A stretch of DNA of 64,000 nucleotides from Sphingomonas alba. GTDB lineage: Bacteria > Pseudomonadota > Alphaproteobacteria > Sphingomonadales > Sphingomonadaceae. A model generated the notes under the pieces. It had not been told where the DNA came from. It saw only the letters and a program-made list of their open reading frames with translations, and did not search any database. How positions within the stretch are numbered: the stretch's first letter is position 1; each line of letters opens with the position of its first letter. Of the stretch, positions 41,208 through 50,571 are shown piece after piece. The DNA is taken from contig NZ_JAMGBD010000001.1 in the NCBI RefSeq assembly GCF_023516555.1, forward strand, positions 496,001 through 560,000, in the 5' to 3' direction. The position numbers and the translations under genes were made by a program.

Positions 41208-41592
41208 GCGCCGCCTCGACCTGCCGACCGTTCTCGATCTCATTCGCGCGAGTTGGGAATTGGCGCTCGCCCGCAAGCGGCTCGATAGCGTCGATGCCAA
41301 GGCTCTGGTCGTGGCCGGTGATAAACCGGCGGGCCCAGAACAGGTCGACCGCCTGGTTTTCGCAGTAAGCGCAATGGGCGCCCGGGTCCCGTGGCGGTCG
41401 GATTGCCTGGTTCAGGCGCTCGCCGCCCAGCATTGGCTGGCGAGCATGGGGATCGGCAGCAGCATTCACTTGGGGGTGAAGCCGTCAGAGGCTCCCATCG
41501 ACGCGCATGCGTGGCTGAAGGTCGGCGACCGGATCCTTCTTGGCGGCGATGTCGCCGACTATTCGGAGTTCCCGCTGCACGACGAGCGCTGA
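41200..41592 (+). CDS. Lasso leader peptidase (B2, transglutaminase-like)
   Basis: This 130-residue protein is a cysteine peptidase of the transglutaminase fold that cuts the leader from the core. The catalytic Cys lies in PWRSDCLVQAL, the His in DAHAWLKVGD and an Asp in GGDVADYSEF. The start overlaps the B1 stop. It ends the operon; the next gene, thiE, is on the other strand after three bases. Confidence 0.9.
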   Translation: MVRRRLDLPTVLDLIRASWELALARKRLDSVDAKALVVAGDKPAGPEQVDRLVFAVSAMGARVPWRSDCLVQALAAQHWLASMGIGSSIHLGVKPSEAPIDAHAWLKVGDRILLGGDVADYSEFPLHDER

Positions 41593-41594
41593 AC

Positions 41595-42263
41595 TTACTT
41601 CAGCGCGAAGACCTCGTTGAACCGCGCGACCGCCGCGCCCGGATCGTCCTTCCCCCATACCGCCTGGCAGACGGCGATGAAGTCGGCGCCTGCATCGAGC
41701 AAAGGCCGGACATTGTCCGGCGTGATGCCGCCGATGGCGACGCACGGGATTTCGAACAGGCTTGCCCACCAGCTCAATAGTTCCGGCTTCGGCCGATAGT
41801 TCGAAGGCTTGGTCGTCGTCTCGTAGAACGCACCGAAGGCAACATAGTCGCAGCCCGCCTCTCCCGCTTCCATCGCCAGGTGGCGGCTGTCGTGACAGGT
41901 GCGGCCGATCTGGGCCGCTGGCCCGAGCAGGGCCCTCGCCTCACGCGGATCGCCGTCGCTCTGGCCCAGATGCACGCCGTCGGCGCCTAGCCGCTTGGCC
42001 AGCGCCATGCTGTCGTTGACGATGAAGGCGCAATCGTGATCGGCGCAAATGCGCTGCAGCGGCTCGGCCAGCCGCGCCAATTCATGCTCGTTCTTGTCCT
42101 TCACCCGCATCTGGAAGGCGGCGACGGGGCCACCCTCCAGCGCTGCTTTCAGCCGGTTGGGAAATCCGCCTCCGACGTCCTGCGGGCTGATCAGGTACAG
42201 GCTCGCGGGCTGCGTGCGCCTCGGCGGCGGGAATTGCGTCAGGTCGACTTCGTCTTCATTCAT
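41595..42263 (-). CDS. thiE: Thiamine-phosphate synthase
   Basis: ThiE joins hydroxymethylpyrimidine diphosphate and thiazole phosphate. The 222-residue TIM barrel shows QMRVKDK (pyrophosphate-binding Gln and Lys), FIVNDSMALAKRLGADGVHLGQSD, and CVAIGGITPDNV with the phosphate loop. I start it at 42263, MNEDEVDL, to avoid the overlap with the divergent lipoprotein gene; 12 more residues are open upstream. No TPP-riboswitch is visible, and there is little room for one (35 bases between starts). Confidence 0.9.
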   Translation of the reverse strand: MNEDEVDLTQFPPPRRTQPASLYLISPQDVGGGFPNRLKAALEGGPVAAFQMRVKDKNEHELARLAEPLQRICADHDCAFIVNDSMALAKRLGADGVHLGQSDGDPREARALLGPAAQIGRTCHDSRHLAMEAGEAGCDYVAFGAFYETTTKPSNYRPKPELLSWWASLFEIPCVAIGGITPDNVRPLLDAGADFIAVCQAVWGKDDPGAAVARFNEVFALK

Positions 42264-42298
42264 GCCGCGCTCATTAGCCGAGGGCCAGCATCCGTCCA

Positions 42299-42685
42299 AT
42301 GAAAGCCATACTTCCCCTGCTCATCTTGGCGCTCAGCGCCTGCGCCGCCACCGTCAACGGCCCGGTCGTCGACGGCGGCCCGATCCGCCAGGACGGACTT
42401 GCCATGCTCGGCCAGCCGACGCGGGTCGGCAGTCTGGTCGTCACCCCGATGAAGCTGGTGGAGGACAGCCGCTGCCCGGTGAACGCGCGCTGCGTCTGGG
42501 CCGGCCGGGCCGTCGTCACCACGCGGATTGACGGCACGGGATGGCGCGAGACCGCGAACCTCGAGCTAGGCAAGCCCTACGCCACGCACAATCTCAGCGT
42601 GCAGCTCAGCTCGGTGCAACCGGAGAAGGTCGCTGGCCAGCAACCGCCGGCCCAGGCCTATGTCTTCGGCTATACGGGCGGCTAA
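42299..42685 (+). CDS. Hypothetical lipoprotein
   Basis: This 128-residue protein has a signal peptide and lipobox (LALSAC, Cys15). The mature part contains DSRCPVNARCVWAGRA, a Cys pair framing a Trp-Gly turn found in several small uncharacterised exported proteins, and a beta-rich tail. Function is unknown. It ends convergently with the aldolase gene, overlapping by four bases. Confidence 0.7.
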   Translation: MKAILPLLILALSACAATVNGPVVDGGPIRQDGLAMLGQPTRVGSLVVTPMKLVEDSRCPVNARCVWAGRAVVTTRIDGTGWRETANLELGKPYATHNLSVQLSSVQPEKVAGQQPPAQAYVFGYTGG

Positions 42686-43575
42686 GCGACCGAGGCGCCG
42701 TGGATTTCGTCGATGGCCGTGCCGAGGGTGCGGTCGAACTCGGCGTCGTCCTGGTCGTGGCGCAAATCTGACAGCAGCGCTCGGCTGAAGCTGGCGATCA
42801 TGCCGGGGTTCTTGGCCAGCTCACGGACGGCATCGGCGCGGCTGAAGCCACCCGACAGCGCCACCACGCGCAGCACCTTCGGGTGATTGACCAGCGGTGT
42901 GAACAGACCGGCCTCGGCCGGGATCGACAGCTTAAGCATCACCTGTTCGCTGGCCGGGACCGATTCCAGGTTCTTCAGGATCTCGTCGAGCAGGATGCGG
43001 TCGGCGGCGGCCCGCTCCGTGCTCTTGATATTCACTTCCGGCTCGATGATCGGGACCATGCCGTGGCCGAGCACCTGGCGCGCGACGTCGAACTGCTGCT
43101 TGACGACAGCGGCGATGCCTTCGGGATTGGCGAGGTTGATGACCGAGCGCTCCTTTGTGCCGAACACGCCGAGCGTCTTCGCCTTGGTGAGCAAAGCGTC
43201 GAGCTCCGGCATCGGCTTCATCATCTGGACGCCATGCGCCTCATCTTCGAGGCCCTTGTCGATCTTGATGAAGGGCACGACGCCCTGGTCGATCAGCGCC
43301 TTCGGGACCGGCTTGCCGTCGATGTCGCCATCCATTGTCCGCTCGAACAAAATCGCGCCGATGACCTTGCCGCTGCCGAACGACGGCGAAGAAATGATTC
43401 GCGAACGCATCTGGTGGATGAGGCCGAACATTTCCTCCTCACCCGACCATTCGTCGCCGCGATAGCCATACCCTTGCAGCGCCTTGGGGGTCGAACCGCC
43501 GCTCTGGTCCAGCGCCGCGATGAAGCCCTGGCCGTTCGCGATCTTCTCGCGCATCTCGCTATTCGTCATTGTCAT
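42682..43575 (-). CDS. Class I fructose-bisphosphate aldolase
   Basis: This roughly 297-residue protein cleaves fructose 1,6-bisphosphate through a Schiff base. It matches the class I family: FIAALDQSGGSTPKAL near the N-terminus, GVVPFIKIDKGLE, the PIIEPEVNI strand and VMLKLSIP, which carries the Schiff-base Lys. AGGAC precedes the ATG at 43575; a second ATG lies six bases later. It is the last gene of the tkt-gap-pgk run, just after pgk. Confidence 0.92.
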   Translation of the reverse strand: MTMTNSEMREKIANGQGFIAALDQSGGSTPKALQGYGYRGDEWSGEEEMFGLIHQMRSRIISSPSFGSGKVIGAILFERTMDGDIDGKPVPKALIDQGVVPFIKIDKGLEDEAHGVQMMKPMPELDALLTKAKTLGVFGTKERSVINLANPEGIAAVVKQQFDVARQVLGHGMVPIIEPEVNIKSTERAAADRILLDEILKNLESVPASEQVMLKLSIPAEAGLFTPLVNHPKVLRVVALSGGFSRADAVRELAKNPGMIASFSRALLSDLRHDQDDAEFDRTLGTAIDEIHGASVA

Positions 43576-43580
43576 CAGTC

Positions 43581-44786
43581 CTATGCTTGTTCGAGGGCGG
43601 CGACGCCGGGGAGCGTCCGCCCTTCCATCCATTCCAGGAAAGCGCCGCCGGCGGTCGACACGAAGGTGAAATCGTCCGTCACTCCAGCCTGGTTCAATGC
43701 CGCCACCGTGTCGCCGCCACCGGCGACCGAGACGAGGCTGCCGTCCTGCGTCAACGCAGCCGCCGTCTTGGCCAGCGCGACGGTCGCCGCGTCGAACGGC
43801 GGCGTTTCGAACGCGCCTAGCGGACCGTTCCAGACCAATGTCCGGCAGGTTTTCAACGCATCGGCGAGCGCCTCAACGGCGGCCGGGCCGATGTCGAGGA
43901 TCATCTCGTCCGCGGCGACCTCATGCACATTGCAGGTGCGTAGGCTCGGCGGATTGGCCGCGAATTCCTTGGCCACGACGACATCATAAGGCAAATGGAT
44001 CGTGCAGCCGGCGGCATCCGCGCGTTCGAAAATGCTCTCCGCTTCACCGAGCAAGTCCTTCTCGCAGAGGGACTTCCCGACGTTGACCCCGCGTGCGGCC
44101 AGGAAGGTGTTGGCCATTCCGCCGCCGATGATCAGGTGATCGACCTTGCCGACGAGGTGGCCGAGCACGGCGAGCTTGGTCGAGACTTTGGCGCCGCCCA
44201 CGACGGCGGCGACCGGGCGCTCGGGGTTACCAAGCGCGCGCTCCAACGCCTGCAGTTCAGCCTCCATCGCCCGTCCCGCGAAAGCCGGCAGCAGATGCGC
44301 AACTCCCTCAGTCGAGGCATGCGCGCGATGCGCCGCGGAGAATGCATCGTTGACGTAATAGTCGCCGAGCGCCGCCATTCCCTTGGCCAACTCTGGGTCG
44401 TTTTTCTCTTCGCCGGCATGGAAGCGCGTATTCTCAAGCACGCCGATATTACTCGGCAGCATGACCGTGACCGCCCGAGCCGCTTCCGGCCCCTGGCAAT
44501 CCTCGATGAAGCGCACGGACCGCCCGCTCAGACGGTGAATCGGCAGCACCAGTTGTGCCGTCGACATGTCCGGACGCGTCTCGCCCTTCGGCCGTCCGAA
44601 GTGCGAGAGCAACAGGACGATGGCGCCGTGGTCGCTCAATTCGAGCACCGTCGGCAGCATCGCCCGCAGCCTTGTGTCGTCGGTGACCTTTGCGCCGTCC
44701 ATCGGCACGTTGAGGTCCACGCGAACCAGCACCTTCTTGCCGGTCAATTCCTCCGGCAGGTCGTCGAGGGTCTTGAAGCCGGGCAC
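43581..44786 (-). CDS. pgk: Phosphoglycerate kinase
   Basis: Pgk makes ATP from 1,3-bisphosphoglycerate. The 401-residue protein shows the N-terminal [14 protein letters not shown] (substrate Arg/Asp), the hinge region LALERALG...[17 protein letters not shown], and the nucleotide-binding WNGPLGAFE and [12 protein letters not shown]. It starts at a GTG directly after the gap stop with no gap, so the two are tightly coupled. Confidence 0.95.
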   Translation of the reverse strand: MPGFKTLDDLPEELTGKKVLVRVDLNVPMDGAKVTDDTRLRAMLPTVLELSDHGAIVLLLSHFGRPKGETRPDMSTAQLVLPIHRLSGRSVRFIEDCQGPEAARAVTVMLPSNIGVLENTRFHAGEEKNDPELAKGMAALGDYYVNDAFSAAHRAHASTEGVAHLLPAFAGRAMEAELQALERALGNPERPVAAVVGGAKVSTKLAVLGHLVGKVDHLIIGGGMANTFLAARGVNVGKSLCEKDLLGEAESIFERADAAGCTIHLPYDVVVAKEFAANPPSLRTCNVHEVAADEMILDIGPAAVEALADALKTCRTLVWNGPLGAFETPPFDAATVALAKTAAALTQDGSLVSVAGGGDTVAALNQAGVTDDFTFVSTAGGAFLEWMEGRTLPGVAALEQA

Positions 44787-45794
44787 TTAGCCGAGCTTGG
44801 CCATCGCCCGCGCGGTGTCGACCATGCGGTTCGAGAAGCCCCATTCATTGTCATACCAGCTGACGACGCGGACCAACTTGCCTTCGATGACCGCGGTTTC
44901 GAGGCTGTCGACCGTCGAGCTCGCTGGATTGTGGTTGAGGTCGATCGAAACCAGCGGCTCGTCGGTATATTCGAGGATGCCCTTCAGGGGGCCGCTCTCG
45001 GACGCCGCCTTCAGCGCCGCGTTGATCTCTTCCTTGCTCGTGTCGCGGCCTGGAGTGAAGGTCAGGTCGACCAGGCTGACGTTCGGGGTGGGAACGCGGA
45101 CGGCCGAGCCATCGAGCTTGCCCTTCAGCTCCGGAAGGACTTCGCCGACGGCGCGTGCGGCGCCAGTGGTCGTCGGGATCATCGACATCCCGGCAGCGCG
45201 TGCACGGCGCATGTCCGGGTGGATCTGGTCGAGGATCTTCTGGTCGTTGGTGTAGGCGTGGATCGTCGTCATCAGCCCGCGCTCGATGCCGACCAGATCG
45301 TTCAACACTTTGGCGACTGGCGCCAGGCAGTTGGTCGTGCAGCTGGCGTTGGAAACGATCCGGTGATCTCCGGTCAGCTTGTCGTGGTTGACGCCATAGA
45401 CGACAGTGAGGTCCGCACCCTTGGCCGGCGCCGAGATGAGGACACGCTTGGCGCCGGCGTCGAGATGCTTCTGACCGCCTTCACGGTCGGTGAAGAAACC
45501 GGTGCATTCCAGAGCGATTTCGACGCCGAGACCCTTGTGCGGCAGCTTGGCCGGGTCGCGCTCGGCGGTGACGGCGATGCGCTTGCCGTTCACGGTGAAG
45601 GAGCTGTCGTCATAGCTGATCTCGCCGGGGAACCGCCCGTGGACGCTGTCGCGCTTGAACAGCAGGGCGTTCGACTTGGCGTCGGCGAGGTCGTTGATAG
45701 CGACCAACTCGAGCCCGCAGTCCGGCCGTTCCAGAATGGCCCGGGCGACGAGGCGGCCGATGCGGCCGAAACCGTTGATGGCGACTTTGGTCAT
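44787..45794 (-). CDS. gap: Glyceraldehyde-3-phosphate dehydrogenase
   Basis: Gap oxidises glyceraldehyde 3-phosphate with NAD. The 335-residue protein has the Rossmann NGFGRIGRL (residues 7-15) and VAINDLAD (the Asp favours NAD over NADP), the catalytic Cys152 in SNASCTTN and [21 protein letters not shown] later. The ATG overlaps the tkt stop (ATGA), so it is coupled to tkt, and pgk begins immediately after its stop. Confidence 0.95.
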   Translation of the reverse strand: MTKVAINGFGRIGRLVARAILERPDCGLELVAINDLADAKSNALLFKRDSVHGRFPGEISYDDSSFTVNGKRIAVTAERDPAKLPHKGLGVEIALECTGFFTDREGGQKHLDAGAKRVLISAPAKGADLTVVYGVNHDKLTGDHRIVSNASCTTNCLAPVAKVLNDLVGIERGLMTTIHAYTNDQKILDQIHPDMRRARAAGMSMIPTTTGAARAVGEVLPELKGKLDGSAVRVPTPNVSLVDLTFTPGRDTSKEEINAALKAASESGPLKGILEYTDEPLVSIDLNHNPASSTVDSLETAVIEGKLVRVVSWYDNEWGFSNRMVDTARAMAKLG

Positions 45795-47779
45795 GCAATT
45801 TCCCTTATTCTCATATGCGCGAGGACGCGCTCGGTGATCTTGGGCGCGGTCAGCCCGAAATTGTCGTAAAGGTCCTTGGCCGGTGCCGAGGCGCCGAAGC
45901 GGTCGATGCCGATCCGCAGGCCGTGGAGGCCTGTGTAGCGCTCCCAGCCGATGGTCGTGCCGGCCTCGATCGAGACGCGCAGGATCTGGCGGTTCGAAAC
46001 GTCCGGCAGGATGTCCTCGCGGTAGGCCGCGTCCTGGGCGTCGAAAACATCGGTGGATGGCATGGACACGACATCGGCGCCGATCCCCTGCCCTTCAAGG
46101 GCGATGGCGACGTCGAGGGCAATCTCGACCTCAGAACCGGTGGCAAGGATGATGACCTTCCGCTCGGCCTCCGCGCGTTTCAGCCGATAAGCGCCCCTGG
46201 CGCAAAGGTTGGAGCTTTCTGCCTTCGTCCGCACCGGCCGCAAATTCTGACGGGTCAGCGCCAAGAGCGACGGCTTGTCGTCTTGCAGCGCCAGCGCCCA
46301 GCACTCGGCCGTCTCGATCGCGTCCGCCGGTCGGTAAACGGTGAGGTTCGGAATCATCCGCAGCGCCTGCAGGTGTTCGATGGGCTGGTGCGTCGGGCCA
46401 TCCTCTCCAAGCCCAATCGAATCATGCGTCATGACGTGGATGACCCTTGTCTCGGAAAGCGCGCCGAGGCGGATGGCCCCGCGGCTGTAGTCCGAGAAGA
46501 CAAGGAACGTGCCACCATATGGGACGACACCCCCATGCTGGGCCATGCCGTTCATCGCCGCGGCCATGCCGAACTCGCGGATGCCGTAATAGATGTAACG
46601 GCCGCCGTAATTGTCGAAGGTCAGCGGCTCCTGGCCCTTGGTCTTGGTGTTGTTCGAGCCGGTCAGGTCGGCAGAGCCGCCGATGGTGGCAGGAATGGCG
46701 GCGTTAATCGCTTCCAGCGCCATTTCCGACGCCTTGCGGGTCGCGACCGGCTTCAGGTCGACCAGCAGCTTGTCGATGTAAGGCTTCAGCCAGGCGTCGT
46801 CGTATTTGCCGCCGATGCGAGCCTTGAATTCGTCAGCCTTGCCGCTGGCCTCTAGGCGGCGATTCCAGTCGCCGCGTTCCGTGGCGCCGCGCGATCCGGC
46901 AGCGCGCCACGCCTTGGCGACATCGTCCGGGATCTCAAACGGCGGGAATTCCCAGCCCAGTTCCTTGCGGGCAGCCGCAACCTCGTCGGCGCCAAGCGGC
47001 GATCCGTGCGTCGCCGACGTGCCCTGCTTGTTGGGCGCTCCGTAACCGATGATCGTCTTGCAGCGGATCAGGCTCGGGCGGGGATCGGCGACTGCTTCGT
47101 CGATGGCCTTGGAAACCTTGCCGCTGTCCATGCCGTCGCATTCGGCAGTGTGCCAGCCGCATGCCTGGAAGCGCGCGATGACGTCCTCGTTGCGGCTCAG
47201 CTCGGTCGATCCGTCGATGGTGATCTTGTTGTCGTCCCAGAGGACGATCAGCCGGCCGAGGCGGAGATGGCCGGCAAGGCCGACCGCCTCATGATTGATG
47301 CCTTCCATCAGGCAGCCGTCGCCGGCAATGACGTAGGTGCGGTGGTCGACCAGTTCATCGCCATAGACGGCGTTCAAATGGCGCTCGGCGATCGCCATGC
47401 CGACGGACGCGGCCAAGCCCTGCCCCAGCGGTCCGGTCGTCGTCTCGATGCCCGGCAGCTCGAAATTCTCCGGATGTCCGGCGCACGGGCTGCCAAGCTG
47501 CCGGAAATGCCGGATGTCTTCCATGGTCGGCCGAGCGTAGCCGGTGAGGTTCAGGAGCGCGTAGATCAGCATCGACCCGTGACCCGCGGACAGGACGAAG
47601 CGGTCGCGATCGGGCCAATGCGGATCGGCGGCGTCGAACTTCAGGTGGCGCGTGAAGAGCGCGGTCGCAGCGTCCGCCATGCCCATCGGCATGCCGGGGT
47701 GACCGGAATTGGCGGCTTCGACGGCATCCATCGCCAACGCGCGAATGGCATTGGCTAGTCGGCGCTGGGTCGGCTGCAT
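45791..47779 (-). CDS. tkt: Transketolase
   Basis: Transketolase moves two-carbon units in the pentose phosphate pathway with thiamine diphosphate. The 662-residue protein has GHPGMPMG near the N-terminus, the cofactor-binding [13 protein letters not shown] (GDG...), the catalytic Glu region ([26 protein letters not shown]) and a C-terminal domain with [10 protein letters not shown]. It heads the operon tkt-gap-pgk-fba, which supplies both glycolysis/gluconeogenesis and the pentose phosphate shunt. Confidence 0.95.
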   Translation of the reverse strand: MQPTQRRLANAIRALAMDAVEAANSGHPGMPMGMADAATALFTRHLKFDAADPHWPDRDRFVLSAGHGSMLIYALLNLTGYARPTMEDIRHFRQLGSPCAGHPENFELPGIETTTGPLGQGLAASVGMAIAERHLNAVYGDELVDHRTYVIAGDGCLMEGINHEAVGLAGHLRLGRLIVLWDDNKITIDGSTELSRNEDVIARFQACGWHTAECDGMDSGKVSKAIDEAVADPRPSLIRCKTIIGYGAPNKQGTSATHGSPLGADEVAAARKELGWEFPPFEIPDDVAKAWRAAGSRGATERGDWNRRLEASGKADEFKARIGGKYDDAWLKPYIDKLLVDLKPVATRKASEMALEAINAAIPATIGGSADLTGSNNTKTKGQEPLTFDNYGGRYIYYGIREFGMAAAMNGMAQHGGVVPYGGTFLVFSDYSRGAIRLGALSETRVIHVMTHDSIGLGEDGPTHQPIEHLQALRMIPNLTVYRPADAIETAECWALALQDDKPSLLALTRQNLRPVRTKAESSNLCARGAYRLKRAEAERKVIILATGSEVEIALDVAIALEGQGIGADVVSMPSTDVFDAQDAAYREDILPDVSNRQILRVSIEAGTTIGWERYTGLHGLRIGIDRFGASAPAKDLYDNFGLTAPKITERVLAHMRIREIA

Positions 47780-47899
47780 TGGGTCTCCGTCGCGAAGGGC
47801 CGGCCGAAAGGATTACGCCAGCCGATGCGTGGCCCTATTGTCGGTGAGCCGAGCAGCGTCAACCTTGCCCCGTGATTACAATCCTTTTAGCGAGGGCAA

Positions 47900-48070
47900 A
47901 TGAGCGACGAAGGTCTAGTTTCAGCACTCGACCGCGCAGATCGCGCGATGGAGCGCATCGAGCGGGCTCTTTCTCGCCTGAAGGCGGGCAGCGGCCGTGA
48001 CGAACGGCTGCGTGCCAGAGTGCGCGATGTCGTCGCCGAGCTCGACTCCATCATCGAAGGGGCACGCTGA
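47900..48070 (+). CDS. Small coiled-coil protein before zapA (56 residues)
   Basis: This short frame encodes MSDEGLVSALDRADRAM followed by a heptad-like, Arg/Glu/Leu-rich helix through DSIIEGAR. Its stop shares a base with the zapA start (TGATG), which argues that it is a real, translated gene. Its position and coiled-coil look fit a partner or helper of ZapA. I do not recognise a named family. Confidence 0.65.
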   Translation: MSDEGLVSALDRADRAMERIERALSRLKAGSGRDERLRARVRDVVAELDSIIEGAR

Positions 48071-48405
48071 TGGCGCATGTCGACCTGCTGATCGCCGGCC
48101 GCAGCTACCAGATCGCCTGCCGCGATGGTGAAGAGGACAATCTTCGCGCCGCGGCCCGCCTCGTCGATGCCAAGAGCCGGGAAGCGCTGTCGGGCCTCGG
48201 CACGTTGAGCGAGTCGCGGCAGCTCCTGTTTGCCTCGCTCCTGCTCGCCGACCAGCTGGTCGACGGCAGCGGCGGCGCGGTGATGGCACCGCCGCCACCG
48301 GAGCCCGCCGGCCCCGACCCTGTTATCGTCGATCGGGTAGTCCGGCTCGCCGAGCGGCTCGAATTGCTTGCCGATTCCCTTGAGAATGGGGCGGCGGACG
48401 CTTAA
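48070..48405 (+). CDS. zapA: Cell division protein ZapA-like
   Basis: ZapA binds and bundles FtsZ at midcell. The 111-residue protein has the globular N-terminal head with VDLLIAGRSYQIACRDGEEDNLRAAARLVDAK and a C-terminal helix (DRVVRLAERLELLADSL) that would form the coiled-coil dimer. It is followed directly by the 6S RNA gene, an order conserved in proteobacteria. Confidence 0.87.
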   Translation: MAHVDLLIAGRSYQIACRDGEEDNLRAAARLVDAKSREALSGLGTLSESRQLLFASLLLADQLVDGSGGAVMAPPPPEPAGPDPVIVDRVVRLAERLELLADSLENGAADA

Positions 48406-48409
48406 ATAG

Positions 48410-48556
48410 GGTTGCGACGGGTACTGCCCGGTGCGCGCTTTTCGGAAAATCCCTGAGGCGATTAAATCTCCTAGGGGACTGTCCCTGTCCGGGCCCTGGC
48501 CCGGTGCATATGGTTCCCACCTGACGTTTGTGGCGTCAGAGGATTTTAGGGCAAAC
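48410..48556 (+). ncRNA. ssrS: 6S RNA
   Basis: The gap between zapA and the 5-formyltetrahydrofolate cyclo-ligase gene, the usual place for 6S RNA, holds the block ATCCCTGAGGCGATTAAAT, similar to the conserved 5' arm. Its arms pair: GGTTGC (48410) with GCAAAC (48556), and AAAATCC...CTGA with TCAG...GGATTTT near the 3' end. The middle forms a closed bubble with GGGGACTGTCCC. 6S RNA binds sigma-70 RNA polymerase holoenzyme and competes with promoters. Ends are estimated. Confidence 0.82.
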
Positions 48557-48560
48557 GGCC

Positions 48561-49151
48561 ATGGTGGTCCCGTCACATTCCCCGGTTTTGGCAGATAAAA
48601 TCGCCTTGAGGCGCCTCGGGCGCGAACGCCGCCAAGCCTTTGTCGCGGGGCTCGATCCTGCTGAACGCGGCCGCCTGGAGCAGCAGCTCGCCGACGTACT
48701 CAAGCCCTTGCTCGACAAGTCGCGCGTGCTGGGCGGGTACGCACCATTGCCGACGGAGATCAGCCCGCTGCCGGCCCTCGAAGCCGCCGCAGCGCAAGGC
48801 ACGATTCTCGCTTTTCCGGCCTTTTCCGATCATCAGAGCGCCTTCCGTTTCCGGGCCGGCGACCCGACTGAAACGGGGCCTTGGGCCATCCTGCAGCCGG
48901 CTCTGGACGCCCCACACGTCAATCCGGACCTCGTGCTGCTGCCGCTTGTGGCGGTCGATCGCAAAGGCACACGCCTTGGCCAGGGCAAGGGCCATTACGA
49001 TCGAGCCGCGTCCGACCTTCGCAAGCAGGGCGGCATGCTGATCGGCGTCGGCTGGGCGGTCCAGATGCTGGACGAAGAGATTCCCGCCGATGCCTGGGAC
49101 CTGCCGCTGGACGGATTTGCCTCGCCCGAGGGCCTCAGGATGTTTCGTTGA
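48561..49151 (+). CDS. 5-formyltetrahydrofolate cyclo-ligase
   Basis: This enzyme recycles 5-formyl-THF to methenyl-THF with ATP. The 196-residue protein has LRRLGRERRQAF at its N-terminus, the conserved VAVDRKGTRLGQGKGHYDR (phosphate-binding loop) and PLDGFASPEGL near its C-terminus. The ATG at 48561 lies right after the 6S RNA, the ssrS-ygfA order known in many proteobacteria. It overlaps the next gene's TTG start. Confidence 0.88.
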   Translation: MVVPSHSPVLADKIALRRLGRERRQAFVAGLDPAERGRLEQQLADVLKPLLDKSRVLGGYAPLPTEISPLPALEAAAAQGTILAFPAFSDHQSAFRFRAGDPTETGPWAILQPALDAPHVNPDLVLLPLVAVDRKGTRLGQGKGHYDRAASDLRKQGGMLIGVGWAVQMLDEEIPADAWDLPLDGFASPEGLRMFR

Positions 49152-49375
49152 GCGGCCCTATTGTTGAGCCTTCATGGCGGAAACCGGCCGGAATCTTCGG
49201 AATTCTGGCCATAATTGTGCTATGGGCGGCGCTCGTCGCATCGCTGGCCGCGTTGGTCGAAAAGTGGCCTGTATTATTGCAGGGCCTTTTCTATCTCGTT
49301 GCCGGCATCGCCTGGATTGCACCCTTGAAGCCCTTGCTTCGCTGGATGGAAACCGGGCGGTTCAGGGCGGAGTAA
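49148..49375 (+). CDS. DUF2842 small membrane protein
   Basis: This 75-residue protein has two transmembrane helices (about residues 15-38 and 44-62), a WRKP at the start and an ending IAPLKPLLRWMETGRF, which fits the alphaproteobacterial DUF2842 family of unknown function. The TTG start overlaps the stop of the previous gene (TTGA). Other starts would remove the conserved N-terminal part. Confidence 0.65.
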   Translation: MSGPIVEPSWRKPAGIFGILAIIVLWAALVASLAALVEKWPVLLQGLFYLVAGIAWIAPLKPLLRWMETGRFRAE

Positions 49376-49385
49376 GGCCCTTTAT

Positions 49386-49414
49386 TGTATTATCCGTGTT
49401 ATATGAGTAATACA
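49386..49414. repeat. Inverted repeat over the start of the SleB-like gene
   Basis: TGTATTA (49386-49392) and TAATACA (49408-49414) form a perfect seven-base inverted repeat with a 15-base spacer. The ATG at 49403 lies in the spacer. It could be an operator or an RNA stem over the start codon; neither is tested. Confidence 0.4.
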
Positions 49415-50530
49415 GCTTTAGCAGCAAGAATGACACCGAGTCTGACGATCGATCTGGCCCGTCCGTGGCGCACTCACCCGCGTGAGACCGTGGGACTGGG
49501 ATTGCTCGGCCTGGCGACGGCGGTCGCGCTTGCCGGCGCTGCCATGTCGACCGATCGACTGCCGGGGGCACGCGCTGCCCGTGCGGACAAAGCTCTGCCC
49601 TCGTCGCCGGCCGCGACCGACATCCGCAATGTGGATGCACAGACGGCGGAGCAATTGAACGCGGCTATTCCCTTTGCGAGCGGACCGAACCCCGCTGCGC
49701 GGCCTTTCACCATGGCCAAGGCCGGTGCGGAGACGCGTGATCGCGCACTCGAGTGCCTGACCAGCGCCATTTATTACGAAGCCGGCCAGGAGCCGCTCGA
49801 GGGCCAGCAAGCCGTTGCCCAGGTCGTTCTCAACCGCGTTCGCCATCCGGCCTTCCCGGCGAGCGTCTGCGGCGTCGTCTACGAGGGCTCGACGCGCAGC
49901 ACCGGCTGCCAGTTCACCTTTACCTGCGACGGTTCGCTCGCCCGCGCGCCGGAGCGCTCGGCATGGGATCGCGCTCGCGAGGTCGCTCGCGCCGCCCTGA
50001 ATGGCTTCGTGCAGCCGGCGGTCGGTAACGCCACCCACTATCACGCCAATTACGTCGCGCCTTACTGGGCGCCGACGCTCAACAAGACGACATCGATCGG
50101 CGCACACATTTTCTATCGCTGGAGCGGCGGCTGGGGCCAACCGGCGGCATTCAGCCAATCCTATTCGGGTCACGAATCCGATCCGAAGGCTTTGCGCTAT
50201 GCGGCGCTCAGCGTTCCGCACAATATCGTCTCGCCGGTTGTCGCCGCTGCGCCGGCCATGACCAAGATCGAGGGCGTCCAGGTCGTCCAGAACGACGGCA
50301 AGCGCATTCGCGTACTCTTCACTCCAGAAGCTCGCGCGGCGGTCGAGAAGGTGAAGCACGTCGATTATATCGAGCGTGTCTCCGCATCCGAGAACCTGCG
50401 CGATATGCTTGGCGGCGCTGCGCCAGCCGTAACCGAAAAGCCGCTCGGCCGGGTTAGCGAAGCCGCCCCGGGCCCGTCGACGGTAGCCGCGGCCACTGCC
50501 GCGACCGGAGCGCCGGTTTCGGGTAACTAA
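49403..50530 (+). CDS. SleB-like cell wall hydrolase
   Basis: This 375-residue protein has an N-terminal membrane segment (residues ~30-50) and a SleB/Hydrolase_2 domain at about residues 112-230: LTSAIYYEAGQEPLEGQQAVAQVVLNRV (Glu as likely catalytic acid), CQFTFTCDG and NATHYHANYVAPYW. SleB-type enzymes cut peptidoglycan. A Pro/Ala-rich tail ends the protein. I chose the ATG at 49403; a TTG six codons upstream is also open. Confidence 0.82.
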   Translation: MSNTALAARMTPSLTIDLARPWRTHPRETVGLGLLGLATAVALAGAAMSTDRLPGARAARADKALPSSPAATDIRNVDAQTAEQLNAAIPFASGPNPAARPFTMAKAGAETRDRALECLTSAIYYEAGQEPLEGQQAVAQVVLNRVRHPAFPASVCGVVYEGSTRSTGCQFTFTCDGSLARAPERSAWDRAREVARAALNGFVQPAVGNATHYHANYVAPYWAPTLNKTTSIGAHIFYRWSGGWGQPAAFSQSYSGHESDPKALRYAALSVPHNIVSPVVAAAPAMTKIEGVQVVQNDGKRIRVLFTPEARAAVEKVKHVDYIERVSASENLRDMLGGAAPAVTEKPLGRVSEAAPGPSTVAAATAATGAPVSGN

Positions 50531-50571
50531 AACTGCGACCGAAATGGCGGTTTAAGTAACGCCGGCAAAAG

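Noticed and set aside
42264-42298. TPP riboswitch before thiE
   Set aside because: Only 35 bases separate thiE from its divergent neighbour, too short for a riboswitch, and no THI-box pattern is visible.
43995-45869. Long open frame opposite pgk and gap
   Set aside because: Spans two convincing genes on the other strand and has no recognisable motif.
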